Positions 22,917 through 34,887 of a stretch of 64,000 nt of DNA are shown here, piece by piece. The DNA comes from Plutella xylostella. Lineage: Eukaryota; Arthropoda; Insecta; Lepidoptera; Plutellidae. The notes below the pieces were generated by a model. It ran no database searches and was not told the DNA's origin. It was given only the letters and a program-made list of their open reading frames with translations. The stretch covers positions 11,294,001 to 11,358,000 of the forward strand of contig NC_063992.1 in assembly GCF_932276165.1 (NCBI RefSeq). The letters run 5' to 3'. A program made the position numbers and the translations under genes. Positions within the stretch are counted from its first letter, which is position 1; each line of letters opens with the position of its first letter.

Positions 22917-24459
22917 TATTTTGCGTTTCGTCGTTTCGTTTGGGACTATATTTTAATGAAAATAGACACTCTGTAATGCAACCTTAGACAAGTACATAAA
23001 TATAGCCATTGGTCGAGGAAGGCCGATTACATAGCAGTCGTGTTTTATGTACGTAATATACATGAGCTGTGGGGCTAAATCAAGAAAATTGGCACTTTGT
23101 TGTCCCAACCAGAGGAACTGGACAGAGTTAGGATTCATGAGATAATAAAAGATTCAAACCCTTTTTACTCTCCGAATTTGTGATGGACTGTATCTAGAGG
23201 CTATTTTATATATTTATTAAGTTATTAAGAAAGCAAAGAAGCCCTTTTATTACGTCTGAGCTGAATATCACAACAAAGCTTAGCCCGTGAGCTTTTCAAG
23301 GACATAAATATCTAGTTATATTAGTATTTTTTTTTTAAATATTATCAATAACATTAAAAATTAAAGCAAGAGTTCCACAAATGGGAATATGTTGACCTGA
23401 ATAAATTAGAACTACTTACCTGCTTGCATGCGTCGATTAACCCCACGAGTTTATTCTCATGTTTGCTTAAAAGTTAATTAAATGCGTGTTAGGAGAATAA
23501 TTCTGTAATTATTCTGAAAGTTAATTAGTTTTGAAACTCATTATAATGCACCTTGTGTCCTCTGCTATCTACCCGGTACAATAGAATATCGGACCCTTGC
23601 CAACGTAAAGATAAAATACCATTTATTGCAAAAAAATACTATGTTATTCTTATTACTGAAACTAATCTCTTCCAGACAACCACGTACGTACTTATGTAAA
23701 GTCGATAAGTCAATTGGAGAGGCTCATTTAAATTAATTGACATGTTTCTTTGGTACTGACACTCGATCTTATTTGTATATTGTTTATCTAAGGATGTCAT
23801 TTACACCTGGTGGTATACCTGCGGCCCAGGACCCCTCGATCGATATCACACGCAGTAATTACCGTCAGCACGTGGTCACTGCATGAGACAGCCGTCTTTA
23901 TATCAGACGCCTTATAATTATACGTAATACAGGTACTTAGGTACTTACCTACGTCACTCTGAGGGCCTATACTATGTACAGGGTGCCAATAATTCCTTAA
24001 ATACCTAGGTTGTTATTATTGGATAAAGTGAGAAAAATATATCACCTTTGTCGTTCTTACTTTGTGCATCGTAACATCTTAATTTCAACTATGTACATGT
24101 ACAAGTGGAGCTTTAAGTGAAGTCAATTATAGGAGTGACTAAGATAATCCCACTGATATAAAGGAAGTTAGTGATAATAAAAATTCGGTACGTAATCAAA
24201 TTTACCATGTAGGTACCATAATATTTGTGTATTATCTATACAATAGGGTAAATTAAAATTTAGGAAACTGAGGCTTCTCTAACAAGCATATTCTTATAGG
24301 AGAAGTAAGAAACACTTGAAAATGTTGATGATAAATATAATACTCAGGCCATTTAGAAGTCGCTGTGAGCAGATTAATTACGAGTGTAATGACCGTCCCA
24401 ATTCTAATGATTTTATGAGCGATTTCCGGAGCTCATCATCATCATTGCGAAAAACATCT
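22917..24459. other. non-coding stretch
   Basis: No gene or defined repeat is recognised. Confidence 0.4.
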
Positions 24460-24601
24460 GGGGGGTCACTCTATATGACGAAAAACTTAGTTTCGAAGCT
24501 CTACTGCGCGAGCCAGGACTCTCTCGTTGTATTAAACGAGCCGATTGCACGACAGCTGCCGTTCGCTCGTTTTTCGTCAGTATAGAGATAGAGTAACCCT
24601 T
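24460..24601 (-). mobile_element. MITE family A, copy 3
   Basis: It begins GGGGGGTCACTCTATATGAC and ends GTCAGTATAGAGATAGAGTAACCC; the interior is the family A core on the minus strand (GAGCCGATTGCACGACAGCT). TCTG occurs just outside both ends, a possible 4-bp target duplication. Confidence 0.8.
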
Positions 24602-25704
24602 CTGTGGCCGACGATCACACGATAGCAAAAAATATAGCCTAGCTACTTTGTACACTTTTTGTAATAACATCATTAATCAGAGGGATACTCGTACATTACC
24701 TAAATCCATTTGGAATTACTTCGGTTGAGGTAAATAATCTGGGATCTTCAAGCAATTTTTATTGTTTATATAAGCAAGAACCTACTTGCGTTTCTATGAT
24801 CCAATATTTTATGATCTTTAATGTCGGTAAATTTTGTATATTATACTATAGTATACTTGTGTAAATTATTTATGAATTCCATACCAATAACCAAAAATAT
24901 GAATGCTTTTATTAACTATCTTTTTCCTATCGCATCCCTAAACGCAGTACCTAAGCGTTCAGTAATATAGTTACTGTCGTTTTATTTTTGTATCTTTGCA
25001 TTTACCAAGAAACCGCCATAAGACATATTCTTTTCATTCGTCCCCGTAATACGACAGCAAAAGCTTGATGAATGAGAATGAATCTGGGAGTTTCCTCGAG
25101 GTGCGCCGTTCAACTCGAATGCACCTCTCAAATGAAGACAGAAGCGTGCAATCTCACAAACAGTGGAGTTTAGACCACAATACAATGTGGCAACAACAAT
25201 TGTCCCAGGGCTTAGAAATTCATTGGAAAGTTTCTTTGTGAGTGTACCTCCGGGCGCCGCCGCCGCCGCCGCCGCCGCTACGACGCAATCTTACCAACTT
25301 TACCAACTGAATGTTCTGAGAATTGAGAAGCGAACTCGATAAATACGTAAACAAGGTTTTTCCGTAAACATTATGAGTAGTTTGGATTAAAAAAAAAACT
25401 TATTTATTTAGGCATGAATAACGTTAAAGCTCGCTATAGCTACCAATATTATGATACACAGACAAAGAAATCAAAAAGTGTTTAAAGCTTATACATGACA
25501 TAGCACAATATTTTTTGGAAGTTACCAATGAATTAATATCTAACTTGGCTATAAACTATACTCAAAACATGACACAGACATCCGGACAATTTAATAAATG
25601 ACTAACAAGAATATTAAAGAGGACAGAGTTGAAAGTGGCCGGTCTCGGCTGATTCAACAGTGAGTCAGCTTCCGTCATCGCACCGCAACATGTTGTTATT
25701 GAAC
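24602..25704. other. non-coding stretch with a (GCC)n run
   Basis: No gene is seen. A (CCG)n microsatellite lies at about 25254-25278. Confidence 0.4.
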
Positions 25705-25999
25705 CGGAGGGTTTCTCTATACTGACGAAAAACTAACGAACGACAGCTCCAGGTCTAGTACAGGTTTGATAGTTTTTCGAAAACTATAAAAGTTTACGTT
25801 TCTCGCATACTAAGTGGCGCCTATTTACAGATAATGTATGGAGATGACAAGCGAAAACGTAAACTTGTTCGTTTTCATAAATATCGAAAACCGTACTAGA
25901 GGGTCTGTCGTGTAATCGGCACGTTTAATAAAACGAGTCTCGTGGCTCCCGCTGCAGCGCACTGAAACTTAGTTTTTTGTCATGTAGAGTGACCCCCAG
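25705..25999 (+). mobile_element. MITE family A, copy 4, carrying a nested inverted-repeat element
   Basis: The left end (TCTCTATACTGACGAAAAAC) and right end (TTAGTTTTTTGTCATGTAGA then GTGACCCCC) are recognisable. The core is split after GACAGCT by about 150 bp that no other copy has, then resumes TCTGTCGTGTAATCGGCACG. Confidence 0.75.
25755..25898. mobile_element. inverted-repeat element nested in family A copy 4
   Basis: Imperfect arms start CTAGTACAGGTTTGATAGTT on the left and CTAGTACGGTTTTCGATA as the complement of the right end; both contain AAGTTTACGTTT. It is about 144 bp and non-coding. The target duplication is not determined. Confidence 0.65.
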
Positions 26000-28293
26000 G
26001 ACCGCTATGCTGCAGTAATGTGTGCAACAATGATTCACATTATTTGGTTCATAACATACTGATATCACGGATGAAAATTATATTTACGCTCGCTGTAATG
26101 TTTGGACTAAATGAAGTTTAATGATGACGTGTATGCAGCAATTAAACATATTGCTGATTAATTTGTTTTATACCTATCATCCTTGTAAAACATAGTTATT
26201 CTGAATAATGTCTCTATTTTACTCTAGTATCCAAATACCACCGATTTTACAATCTTTTAAATTAGATTCATGTTCTTGTGTCAAGAAAAACCTATCACCC
26301 ACAGCCTTTACAAGCTATATTTCAAAGCTTTCAGTATAATCCTATAAATGAAACCGTCACCGAGTAAAACTCTTGTGGGCACTTTAAAAGACTTGGAGAG
26401 AAATAAATTGAATCAACGTAGAAATCTTGATAGTTTCATCTTGTGCGAGATAGAGCACATTCTAGGGCAATTTTTCAAGATGTGACATGAAACATTATGA
26501 ACAGACACGGCCGATGCTCGCTATCCCGCTACATCACCGGACAAACGACCACTAAATTAACGAAACGATCAATGCAATAACCTATTACTTTTCAATAGAA
26601 AATCATTTTAGGCCCAGCCGTTAAAAATTCATCGTTTTGAATTGCTAATCGGGGGGGCTATTCGACACGTCCTATTCGAGATCTGGGGCCGGTCGGCGCG
26701 ATAAGCTACGTAATAAGGCCACTCTGTAAATTAAAAACCATCAAGTCGGTTCAGCCCCGCCCGCCCTGGCCGCCCGCCCTGGCCGCCCGCCCCAGCACCG
26801 CCGCTCGACTTATTCGCGAAATCTAACCAATGTTGGAAAATAAACTGTCCGCTTACGAAATCTCATGTTTTCAGAAGTTTCAATGAAAGTTAAGTGAACC
26901 GTCTGTTAAGCCTGTTAGTTGGGCAAAGCCGTTTGGAATTTCGATTTATAGAATTGGGTAAGTACTAAATTTTGTCTAAAATGCTAGCATCAAAGGTGTT
27001 CAGGATCTCTGGAGGTTGAATACTAGAATACAATTTAAACATGTCAATTTCTATTTTACACTTTGATTAAAGTCTAGCGCTCTAGTACCGGTCTAAGGGA
27101 ATGTGGCTGCTGCATCACAACCGCTTCATTTCCCAGAATACCGATGTGGTCATTTGCATTCCCTCCTTTATGAGCCTCCAATGCTTTCAATATTCTGTTT
27201 AGCTCCGGATTTGTCGGAGTCCGCACACTCACTCACACAAACACACACTCACGCACACAAACACACACATAAGTGTAAAATAATATGCTGAAAACTCCGA
27301 TGAAACAAAAGCCCTTCGCAATAAAACGTCCATAAAGTTGGCATGTTTAAGCTTTTCATTACATGTTTAATTTTATTTGTCCCGTTACATAATTGGAAAA
27401 TTTACATAAATCACTCATTATTTTCTACAAATATTATACCATCGAGCCGAAATACGTCGCGCTTTCTCTACGTAGAAGACCTCACATTCATTCAAGTCTT
27501 TCTAATGTGATTATGAGTGACTATTTATTTAACCTAGAACTCCTTAACCCAACTCTGAACTGAGGTTGCGAGCAATAAGCAATAAGGACAATGTGGCAAG
27601 GCGGGGATTCACGGATGCGCCAAAATGTGAATTGCTTGTGTGTTGCTACACAAACGAAAGTGGATATGGCATCACGAAGATTAAAATAAAAATATAGTGC
27701 CATTATCATTAAATATAGTACACTCAAATAACACAACACAGGTTACAACACAGGTTAGCTTGATATTTTGTAACCAATAAAGCCTACATACACATAATTA
27801 TTATTTTTTTTAATTTTGTTTAGCACAAAAACTGATGTTGGTGTTTTTTTTTATTTTTATCTAAAGAAATATAACACTCCACGCGTAAAAAAGGGAGCTA
27901 TAAAAAGTCATAAAACCCAGTGAGTGACGAGATTTCATGCGGTTAATTTCAGGAAAAATTTCACCTATGCTACCTTTATGTCCCTTCATCCTAGAAATGT
28001 TCGTTAAATATGGCTCTGTGTGGGGTTCTGAGTAATTTTGATTGTAAAACTGGAGTTGTACCGCAACCTCATCATCCGTGGATCAACACAAATTCATGAT
28101 CTCTGTATAATACCAGTACGGAACCAATACCCATGCATTACAAACAAGTCTCCAATACTCATTTCTCAGAAGCCGCTCGCAGCTCAAAGCGTTTCACGGA
28201 TCGATAAGGTCTCCGTACAATACATGCACTATCAATATCCAATTAACATTTCAGGACGTGGGGTAGCGGGCCGTATCGTCGCCGGCAGCGCGC
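26000..28293. other. non-coding stretch with one GC-rich patch
   Basis: No gene is seen. About 26640-26830 is GC-rich, with a short tandem of the unit CCGCCCGCCCTGG (26758-26800). About 27220-27270 is a CACA-rich simple repeat. Confidence 0.4.
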
Positions 28294-28438
28294 CAGGAGG
28301 GTCACTCTATACTGACGAAAAACTAACGAACGAGAGCTGTCGCGCAATCGTCACAGTTAATACAGCGAGATAGAGTCGTGGCTCGCGCAGCAGCGGTCTG
28401 AAACTTAGTTTTTCGTCATATATAAAGTGACCCCCCAG
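28294..28438 (+). mobile_element. MITE family A, copy 5 (best preserved)
   Basis: Ends are GGAGGGTCACTCTATACTGA and ATATAAAGTGACCCCCC; the core reads AACGAACGAGAGCTGTCGCG, CAATCGTCACAGTTAATACA and GAGATAGAGTCGTGGCTCG. CCAG occurs at both outer edges, a possible 4-bp duplication. Length is about 140 bp with no insertion. Confidence 0.85.
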
Positions 28439-29117
28439 GCGGGTCCGGCCGAAGCCAACACAATTAGGGTTCACTTATTACCGTGCGACCACAACGCGCG
28501 TCTGCCAACCGGGTCATCCGCTACTGCTGCTCGACAAGCTAGAGAGCGACCAAGCTGACTGTGCAACAGAACATGTGCCAACACCAAAAAAATGTTACGG
28601 CGACAATTTATTCTTTGTTATTTCTGACTATAGGTTAGTCTTACTTGTCTTCATGGATTACCATTGACCTGCAACCACACATAACTAACATAACAAAAAA
28701 TACTTGTTTAATGACGTTACCAAGTAAAAAATAAAAAAATGTGTACCTAATTAAAAAAAAAAAGATTTTTTTAAAATTGGACCCATTTAGTGGCTGTAAC
28801 TTTTTCATTGTTTGCGAGTATAAGTATTACCACAGTCCCTGAATCTAGCCACACAGCCTCAACCTGATATAAGCTTTTACAGCTTAGTAAAGTTCAGTTT
28901 CACACTTCTTACTAAAATCACCCCCACGAGTGCTGACTGCTGAAAACTACCTCTATGTTTCAAGGTCTGTCTTGCTTGATTATGAATAGTATGGTTAGTT
29001 TTGATGAGAATAACCTGCTTTATGGCAGTAATAATATAGGTCTTCTTGGGAATGGTTACATACGGATGTTTGCTAACGTAATTTTAAAATTTGGTGTGAA
29101 TATCGTCCATATCCTAA
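28439..29117. other. non-coding stretch with a family C half-end
   Basis: No gene is seen. A family C end fragment lies at about 28790-28820 (GTAACTTTTTCATTG then GCGAGTATA). Confidence 0.4.
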
Positions 29118-29358
29118 TCCTAATTCTAACTAATAAGAAAGAAAGAAAGAAAATAATATATAATATTATAAATGAGAAAGTAACTGTGTCTGTCTGTCTG
29201 TCTGTTACTCTTTCACGCCAAAACTACTGAACGGATTTGAATGAAATTTGGTACGGATATGGTCTAGACCTTGAGAAAAAAACATAGGCTATTTTTTATC
29301 CCGGAATTCCCACGGTAAAACTTTTCAAGGCGAAGCGAAGCTCGCGGGAACAGCTAGT
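29118..29358 (-). repeat. LINE/SINE-type repeat with (GACA)n, copy 2
   Basis: Minus-strand copy of the 21851 repeat: (TGTC)n at about 29189-29208, then the complement of ATTCAAATCCGTTCAGTAG and of the GGGAATTCC block, ending AGCTCGCGGGAACAGCTAG. A (GAAA)n run has grown near its tail (29135-29153). Confidence 0.75.
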
Positions 29359-29661
29359 TAGCTTATAATCCGTACAAATACTTAAACCCCAGAGAAGTAT
29401 GTTCGAAATAATGCGCAAGGTGATAGTGAAATTTATACATAAAAGTAATATATTTAAATTGAATCTCAAATTGAAGTAGGTACTATAAATCCTTGTAGTT
29501 AAAGATAACGCAATGAGTTATACTCCATTGTTCAATAAAATATAAAATCTCTCCTGTCTCAGTAGAAATAGAAAACCGCGTAATTTAATTCAACAAAACA
29601 ATAGAACAATAAGTAGAGCCACTTATCTCAAGTTATGGACCACTGACCGTACTCAACGCGT

Positions 29662-29786
29662 CAGGGGGTTACTCTATCAGACGAAAAACTAACGAACGAG
29701 ACATGTTGTTTAATACAACGAGATAGAGTCGTGACTCGCACAGCAGTGCTCCGAAACTTTGTTTTTCGTCAAATAGAGAGACCCCA
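29662..29786 (+). mobile_element. MITE family A, copy 6
   Basis: Ends are CAGGGGGTTACTCTATCAGA and GTCAAATAGAGAGACCCC, with the core GAGATAGAGTCGTGACTCG. It is 125 bp; the family's CAATCGGCACG segment is deleted. Confidence 0.8.
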
Positions 29787-30410
29787 GTCTACACACTCGC
29801 CTCACGATACAGCGTGAATTTTATTGGTGACCCTGCCGGATGCGTATTCTTTTCCAATATTCCTAACAACATCAGCTAAAATTTTGAAGCAAGTCGTTTC
29901 TGATTATGAAAAAGCAACGTTATATTTGAAATATGAGTATGTTTGAATAAGGTAACCAATACTTATTTATATTAAGCTGATTGGTGGTCGGTACAATCAG
30001 GACTTTCGAGACAATAATGGAAGAGAATGCTGTTAGCATTAAGTTCGCCTATGTACATATTTAGTATTGTGCAATAAAGTATTTAATAATAATAATAGGC
30101 CTTCCTCTGATCACTGATAAAACCTTATATACTCTGTACATAAGGGTAGATAAGAAGAATGTATATGATCAGCCCAAGTTAACCTCAAGTAAACAATGAA
30201 TGATGTATAATCTATGTACACTCTATAAACTATGTGTGGCCTGAAACTAAACTAATTTAGAAAACCAACTTGCGATGTGTGGGGGTGTCGTTAAATTGAT
30301 GGGGATTGAAATCAATTTACAAACTTTATACACTGATTAGTAGTATATATTTTATATGTATATACTTGCACCACAACTACCTCAGAATCCTATATAGACA
30401 CACTCTCTTC
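29787..30410. other. non-coding stretch
   Basis: No gene is seen. AATAAAGTATTTAATAATAA at about 30074 may be the tail of a retroelement, but its body is not recognised. Confidence 0.4.
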
Positions 30411-30527
30411 CATCCAAAGGTTGTCTGGTAGAGATTAGAGATTGCTATAAGCAATAAGGCCGCCGCCTTTTCGTACTGTAATTTTAGTTCTTGGTGAAAA
30501 TAAAGTGTATTGTATTGTATTGTATTA
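30411..30527 (+). repeat. LINE 3' tail, copy 1
   Basis: CATCCAAAGGTTGTCTGG, then AGCAATAAGGCCGCC, then AAATAAAGTG and a (TGTAT)n tail. The same order recurs at 31865-32000, 55887-56020 and, truncated, at 41817-41928. It is the 3' untranslated tail of a 5'-truncated CR1/Jockey-group element, by pattern. Confidence 0.7.
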
Positions 30528-30929
30528 AAACAGGGGGTGTTATAATTTCGACTATGATACATCGAATATCAAAGCATTGAATAGTCAACATCTAAAACCT
30601 CTCTTTTTCGTTCGGGAATACAAAATAATATTAACAAATTGTTCTTGTTGTATCGACTTGAAAACTTTCGGAAAGTCTCATCAATAAACGTTAAATCATA
30701 ATTATTGCCACCAACTTGGTCTTTTGTCTTAGGAATTGACTTTTTCACTGAAAAAATAAAATTCCAAAAATTCCCGCAAATATTATATTTTCGCAGACAG
30801 TTTTTACTTTTACATTATACAATATAATGAGCTCATTACTCGGTCTTTGTGTTGGGATGCATTGCCGTATTAGTAGGTACCTAATGGAAAAGTTTATTTT
30901 TATTATAGTGCCACATTAGGGTTATATAA

Positions 30930-31136
30930 TATAGCTGCTCCCGCAAGCTTCGCTTCGCCTTAAAAAGTTTTCCCGTGGGAATTCCGGGATAAAAAGTAGC
31001 ATATGTTCTTTCTCAGGGTCTAGGCCATATGTATACCAAATTTCATTCAAATCCGTTCAGTAGTTTTGGCGTGAAAGAGTAACAGACAGACAGACACAGC
31101 TACTTTCGCATTTATAATATTAGTTAGGATTAGGAT
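30930..31136 (+). repeat. LINE/SINE-type repeat with (GACA)n, copy 3
   Basis: Closely matches copy 1: GCTTCGCTTCGCC, TTTTCCCGTGGGAATTCC, ATTCAAATCCGTTCAGTAG, a GACA run, and the same TTAGTTAGGATTAGGAT end. Confidence 0.8.
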
Positions 31137-31864
31137 TATTATGTGCAATGATATGCGCAATACCTAGATTCGCGAATCCCACGGTAACAGTCTCTTAAAC
31201 TTCGTATCCTTGTACAAGAGAGATACTCAGACCGAGGATGTAACTAACTACTTCAGTGCAAACAAGAACTGACAGTAATATGACAATAATGCCATTAGTT
31301 TCCTGCGAAGAAGCCATATTCCCAGCCTACTTATTGCAACTCAACACCCAATCCTTACTTATTCATTTTGTTTATCCCAGAAGGCAAAAAAGTGTATTTA
31401 CGATGTTTAGGTCTGTCAATTAAAAAGCGTAGTTCAACTAAATCGGATGGGCTGTGCGGAAAGCTATGCGCATATTTTCAGCAGCATATTGGAACGAAAA
31501 TCGCTATGAAAATTGGCTTGAACGGGTTATGATACCAAAATATGATTATCAGAACGAACTGAATGACTCGCATGTAGAGGTATATTATAGCAAAGTTTAG
31601 AACTGGCACTTGGCCGCTTTTTGCTAATCACTCTTAGTCTTCCCTCTACCTTTTCGAAATATGATATTAAAACATATCTGTATCTCTAACAATATTGATT
31701 TCTTATGATCAGGCCTTGTGTACTCGTGCATGCGTGAAGAAAGTAGGTTATGATATCACATTTCCTTCATTTTATTCGTGACTTGAAACCGATGTCAGTG
31801 CTGTATTACAGCTGACATTTTCAACGATGAACGGATAAACCTGATTACTTTATAATTGGCTCTA
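31137..31864. other. non-coding stretch
   Basis: No gene or repeat is recognised. Confidence 0.4.
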
Positions 31865-32000
31865 AAAGGTTGTCTGGTAGAGATTGCTTTAAGCAATAAG
31901 GCCGCCTTTTTTGTACTATTTTATATTTAAGTTGTGAAATTGTAATGTTTTCTTTAATGGTGCAAAATAAAGAGTATTGTATTGTATTCTATTCTATTCT
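31865..32000 (+). repeat. LINE 3' tail, copy 2
   Basis: AAGGTTGTCTGGTAGAGATT, then AAGCAATAAGGCCGCC, an AT-rich middle, AAATAAAGAG and a (TGTAT/TCTAT)n tail. It belongs to the same family as 30411-30527. Confidence 0.75.
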
Positions 32001-33972
32001 AATGGTACAGGGTGTTCAAAAGCTTCCTAGTAAACTGAAAGGCTGTGTGACAGCACGTTATTTAAAAAAACAATTAAGTAGTCTACCACGAACTTTTTAA
32101 AATTAGCTAAACCCACCTTTTTGTCTCTATTAACCAACACTGTTTATTTTTTTCAATATACCTAGTAAGAGATATATCTCTGGAGTTATATAACTGCATA
32201 AGTATACATATACAGATCCTCAGCCCAGTAGCAAAACCTAGACATCGAAAAGCCTTCATATCAGCAGCTTGCCACGGCCGTCGATATGAAACTTTAAGCT
32301 CCAATATATGAGGTGTCTTACTTATACATATTACCTATATACCTACTTAGGTAAATAGCAAACATTCGTACATAACTGGAGTTATATAAATTCATAAGAC
32401 GAAGAGTTTATCCGCGGCGCCGCCGCTGCGTCACGTCTTCTAGAACATTCTGACGTCGCCATTTTTGTTTATACAAAACGAAAACAAAAATGTTTGCGTA
32501 ATATGTGGAACATTTGTGGTGACGGTAAGCCACCCATGGGAGGACCACTCATTCTTGAGCTGTGTGCAGAGAAAACTATTAGGTTTTCTCTATTCCTATT
32601 AAGGAATCAATAAAATCAAACGCATTCATGTGACAAACAATACCTAATTATTTTCAGGTGATAACTAAATACAAATGAAAAGTATTTACTTATTATAGAA
32701 ATATCTAGTACTTAAAAGTATCACCTTAAATGTTAGTAGGTAATGTAGTTCATAGTATAATTTAAACTTATCCAGTACCTATCGGATGGTAATGCATTAA
32801 ATGGTCCAAATTATTTTATTGTCATTATAGTAACGACGTACAATATACAGTATTTTAAATAAATGTGAGCTTAAAGCAAAAAAAGCTTTATTTATACCCA
32901 TGGACCTAATCCGAGAGTCGGATTCCAATGCTTCACTAAAATTTGTATACTTAAGTCCCGACATGAACGCACGCATGCCTAAAACGAGTGATTTTTTCAC
33001 ATAATTCCCCACACAGGCAGCCCGCCACGGGGCCTTAATCCTACTATAACTATTTATCATCCAACCACTGCTTTGTCCTCGATAAATACACTTCAGCCAC
33101 ATGTTCGATTCACACCGCGTACCAATGCGACATCTAGTGTGCGATATTTAGAACTAAAACCATCAATATTCCATTTAGATTTTTTGTTACCATCTCTTTT
33201 ATTTTGGTTGAGTGTGAAAGAGTGAGACGTATGGTTGGATCGGGAGGTGGTGTAGCTCCAGGAATCGCGGAGGCAAAGTTTTGGAATACGTTTGCGCCGA
33301 AGCAAAGGGACAAAATCAACATCCTCTAAAGACGTTATTTGTTTTCCCGCGCCCGCTTCCTGTTCTTTGTGCTTCGTTTCCATTATAATATATATTATAT
33401 TATTTTACTGTATACCTGTTTGAGCAAACGTGAGACTCTGAATCGGAATGTAATTTTAGCAACATTTGTAAAGACCGTTGGAAATTAAGCTTCAAACTGG
33501 GAACATTTGAAGACGTATGAGTTTTTTTTTTAAATAATTGCGTTACAATGGGTCCCCAATTCAGATAACATCGGGATTTCAAAAAGTGGTAATATTAATA
33601 TTGCATCATCATTAACAAGGCGCAGGCTATGACTCTTGGATATTTATACCATCTTCCGATCTCGATATAGACTTGACTCATATTATGTTAAACAGGATTG
33701 TAGTTTTTTTACCTTATTACTCAGAATTATCTGCCATTTCTGTAAAATATAACCTGTTTGTTGGAAATATGATGTAAGTAATCATAAGTGAAAGCACTTA
33801 TACTGTAAATACGAATAAAAGTGTACTTAAAGTATTTTATCTAGAACTTCATAACACAAATAAAAAGTAGTGCATTAATGAAGGATTTCACATAGTTGGA
33901 CGAAAACAAATATTTTTATACCTATAAAAGGCGAAAATGAACTTAAAATACGTGAAGTATTCAGGGTTTGCA
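32001..33972. other. non-coding stretch
   Basis: No gene is confidently seen. A CpG-rich patch (GCGGCGCCGCCGCTGCGTCA and TGACGTCGCC) lies at about 32413-32460 and may be regulatory. Open frames on the minus strand at 33093-33383 resemble nothing I know. Confidence 0.35.
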
Positions 33973-34026
33973 ATGGAGCGATGGCGGTGGCTCGCTGCTC
34001 ACCTCCCCACATTCCGCCGCAGGAAG
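33973..34026 (+). CDS. possible first coding exon
   Basis: An ATG opens an 18-codon frame (MERWRWLAAHLPTFRRRK) that runs directly into a good donor, AAG|GTATGT, in phase 0. It is markedly less AT-rich than the DNA on either side. No partner exon is found in the window and no family is recognised, so it could equally be chance. It is listed because composition, start and donor agree. Confidence 0.2.
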
Positions 34027-34481
34027 GTATGTCTGCATAAATGTGCCACTTTAGTTTTGGTGGCAGTTTTTATTTATGACATGTACTCGTATTATGTAGC
34101 TCGTTCTTTTCATGCAAAATTTTCTGGAAGTTACAATTGACTTAAGTTACTATGCTAAGTACTGTAGTTTAGTTACTGTTAGACGTAGTTCATTGAAAGC
34201 CTTTTAATAAACTGTAACTGACAAGGGAGTACTTTTTAACCGACTTCAAAAAAAGGAGGAGGTTCTAAATTCGTCGGGATCGGTATGTTCACCGATTAAT
34301 CCGCCGTTTATGAACCGATTTTGAAAATTCTTTTTTTGTTGTATTGGGTTGAGCTCCCAGGTAGTCCCATTTTTTTCAGAATTTTATCTCACCCCCAAGG
34401 GTGGGTAAAGGGGTAAAAACAGGGTATGAATTTCCATTTTGGGCACATATTAACCGATTCTAATGAAATTAAGAACGTAAA

Positions 34482-34709
34482 TGTAGGAATGGAACATTAT
34501 CATTTATTATTATTTGGATGAACAGAGTGTGTGAAGAAAGAAAGAAAGCATCGATTGTCTATGAAAGGAAGTTTGACGGGATGAATGGAAGATTAGCAAA
34601 AATGTAGTTGTGCTCACATATAAATTGTATTAAAAGATGTTTTACCTAAAATAAACGAGATTCAGTGTTTAAATACTTTTGGTTTTCATTTCCACCGCCT
34701 GGTCCCACA
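34482..34709 (+). repeat. 5' LTR of the decayed LTR element
   Basis: Starts TGTAGGAATGG and ends GGTCCCACA, with the usual TG...CA borders. AATAAA lies at about 34651. No difference from the 3' LTR was found by eye. Confidence 0.9.
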
Positions 34710-34713
34710 ATTT

Positions 34714-34731
34714 TGGGGGCTCGTCCGGGAT
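34714..34731 (+). promoter_or_regulatory. primer-binding site, tRNA-Pro type
   Basis: TGGGGGCTCGTCCGGGAT, four bases after the LTR, is the 18-base site complementary to the 3' end of tRNA-Pro, the same primer site known from murine leukaemia virus and several LTR elements. Confidence 0.85.
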
Positions 34732-34887
34732 CGAGCGTGGAAATGAGAAAAAACGACGCGTGATGAGCACACAGGACGACGACGGCCATTAAAGACGAAG
34801 ACGAAAATACGACGAAATAAATTGGAAAAAGTGATTGGTGACAAAGTTGGTCGCTAGTCACTAAATATTTGAAGACGAAGACGAAAA

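Noticed and set aside
21851..31136. (GACA)n runs as a possible CRISPR-like or regulatory array
   Set aside because: They are tails of one dispersed retroelement-type repeat found three times.
33093..33383. 96-codon minus-strand frame as a gene
   Set aside because: No recognised domain, no splice signals, and another overlapping frame of similar length; probably chance.
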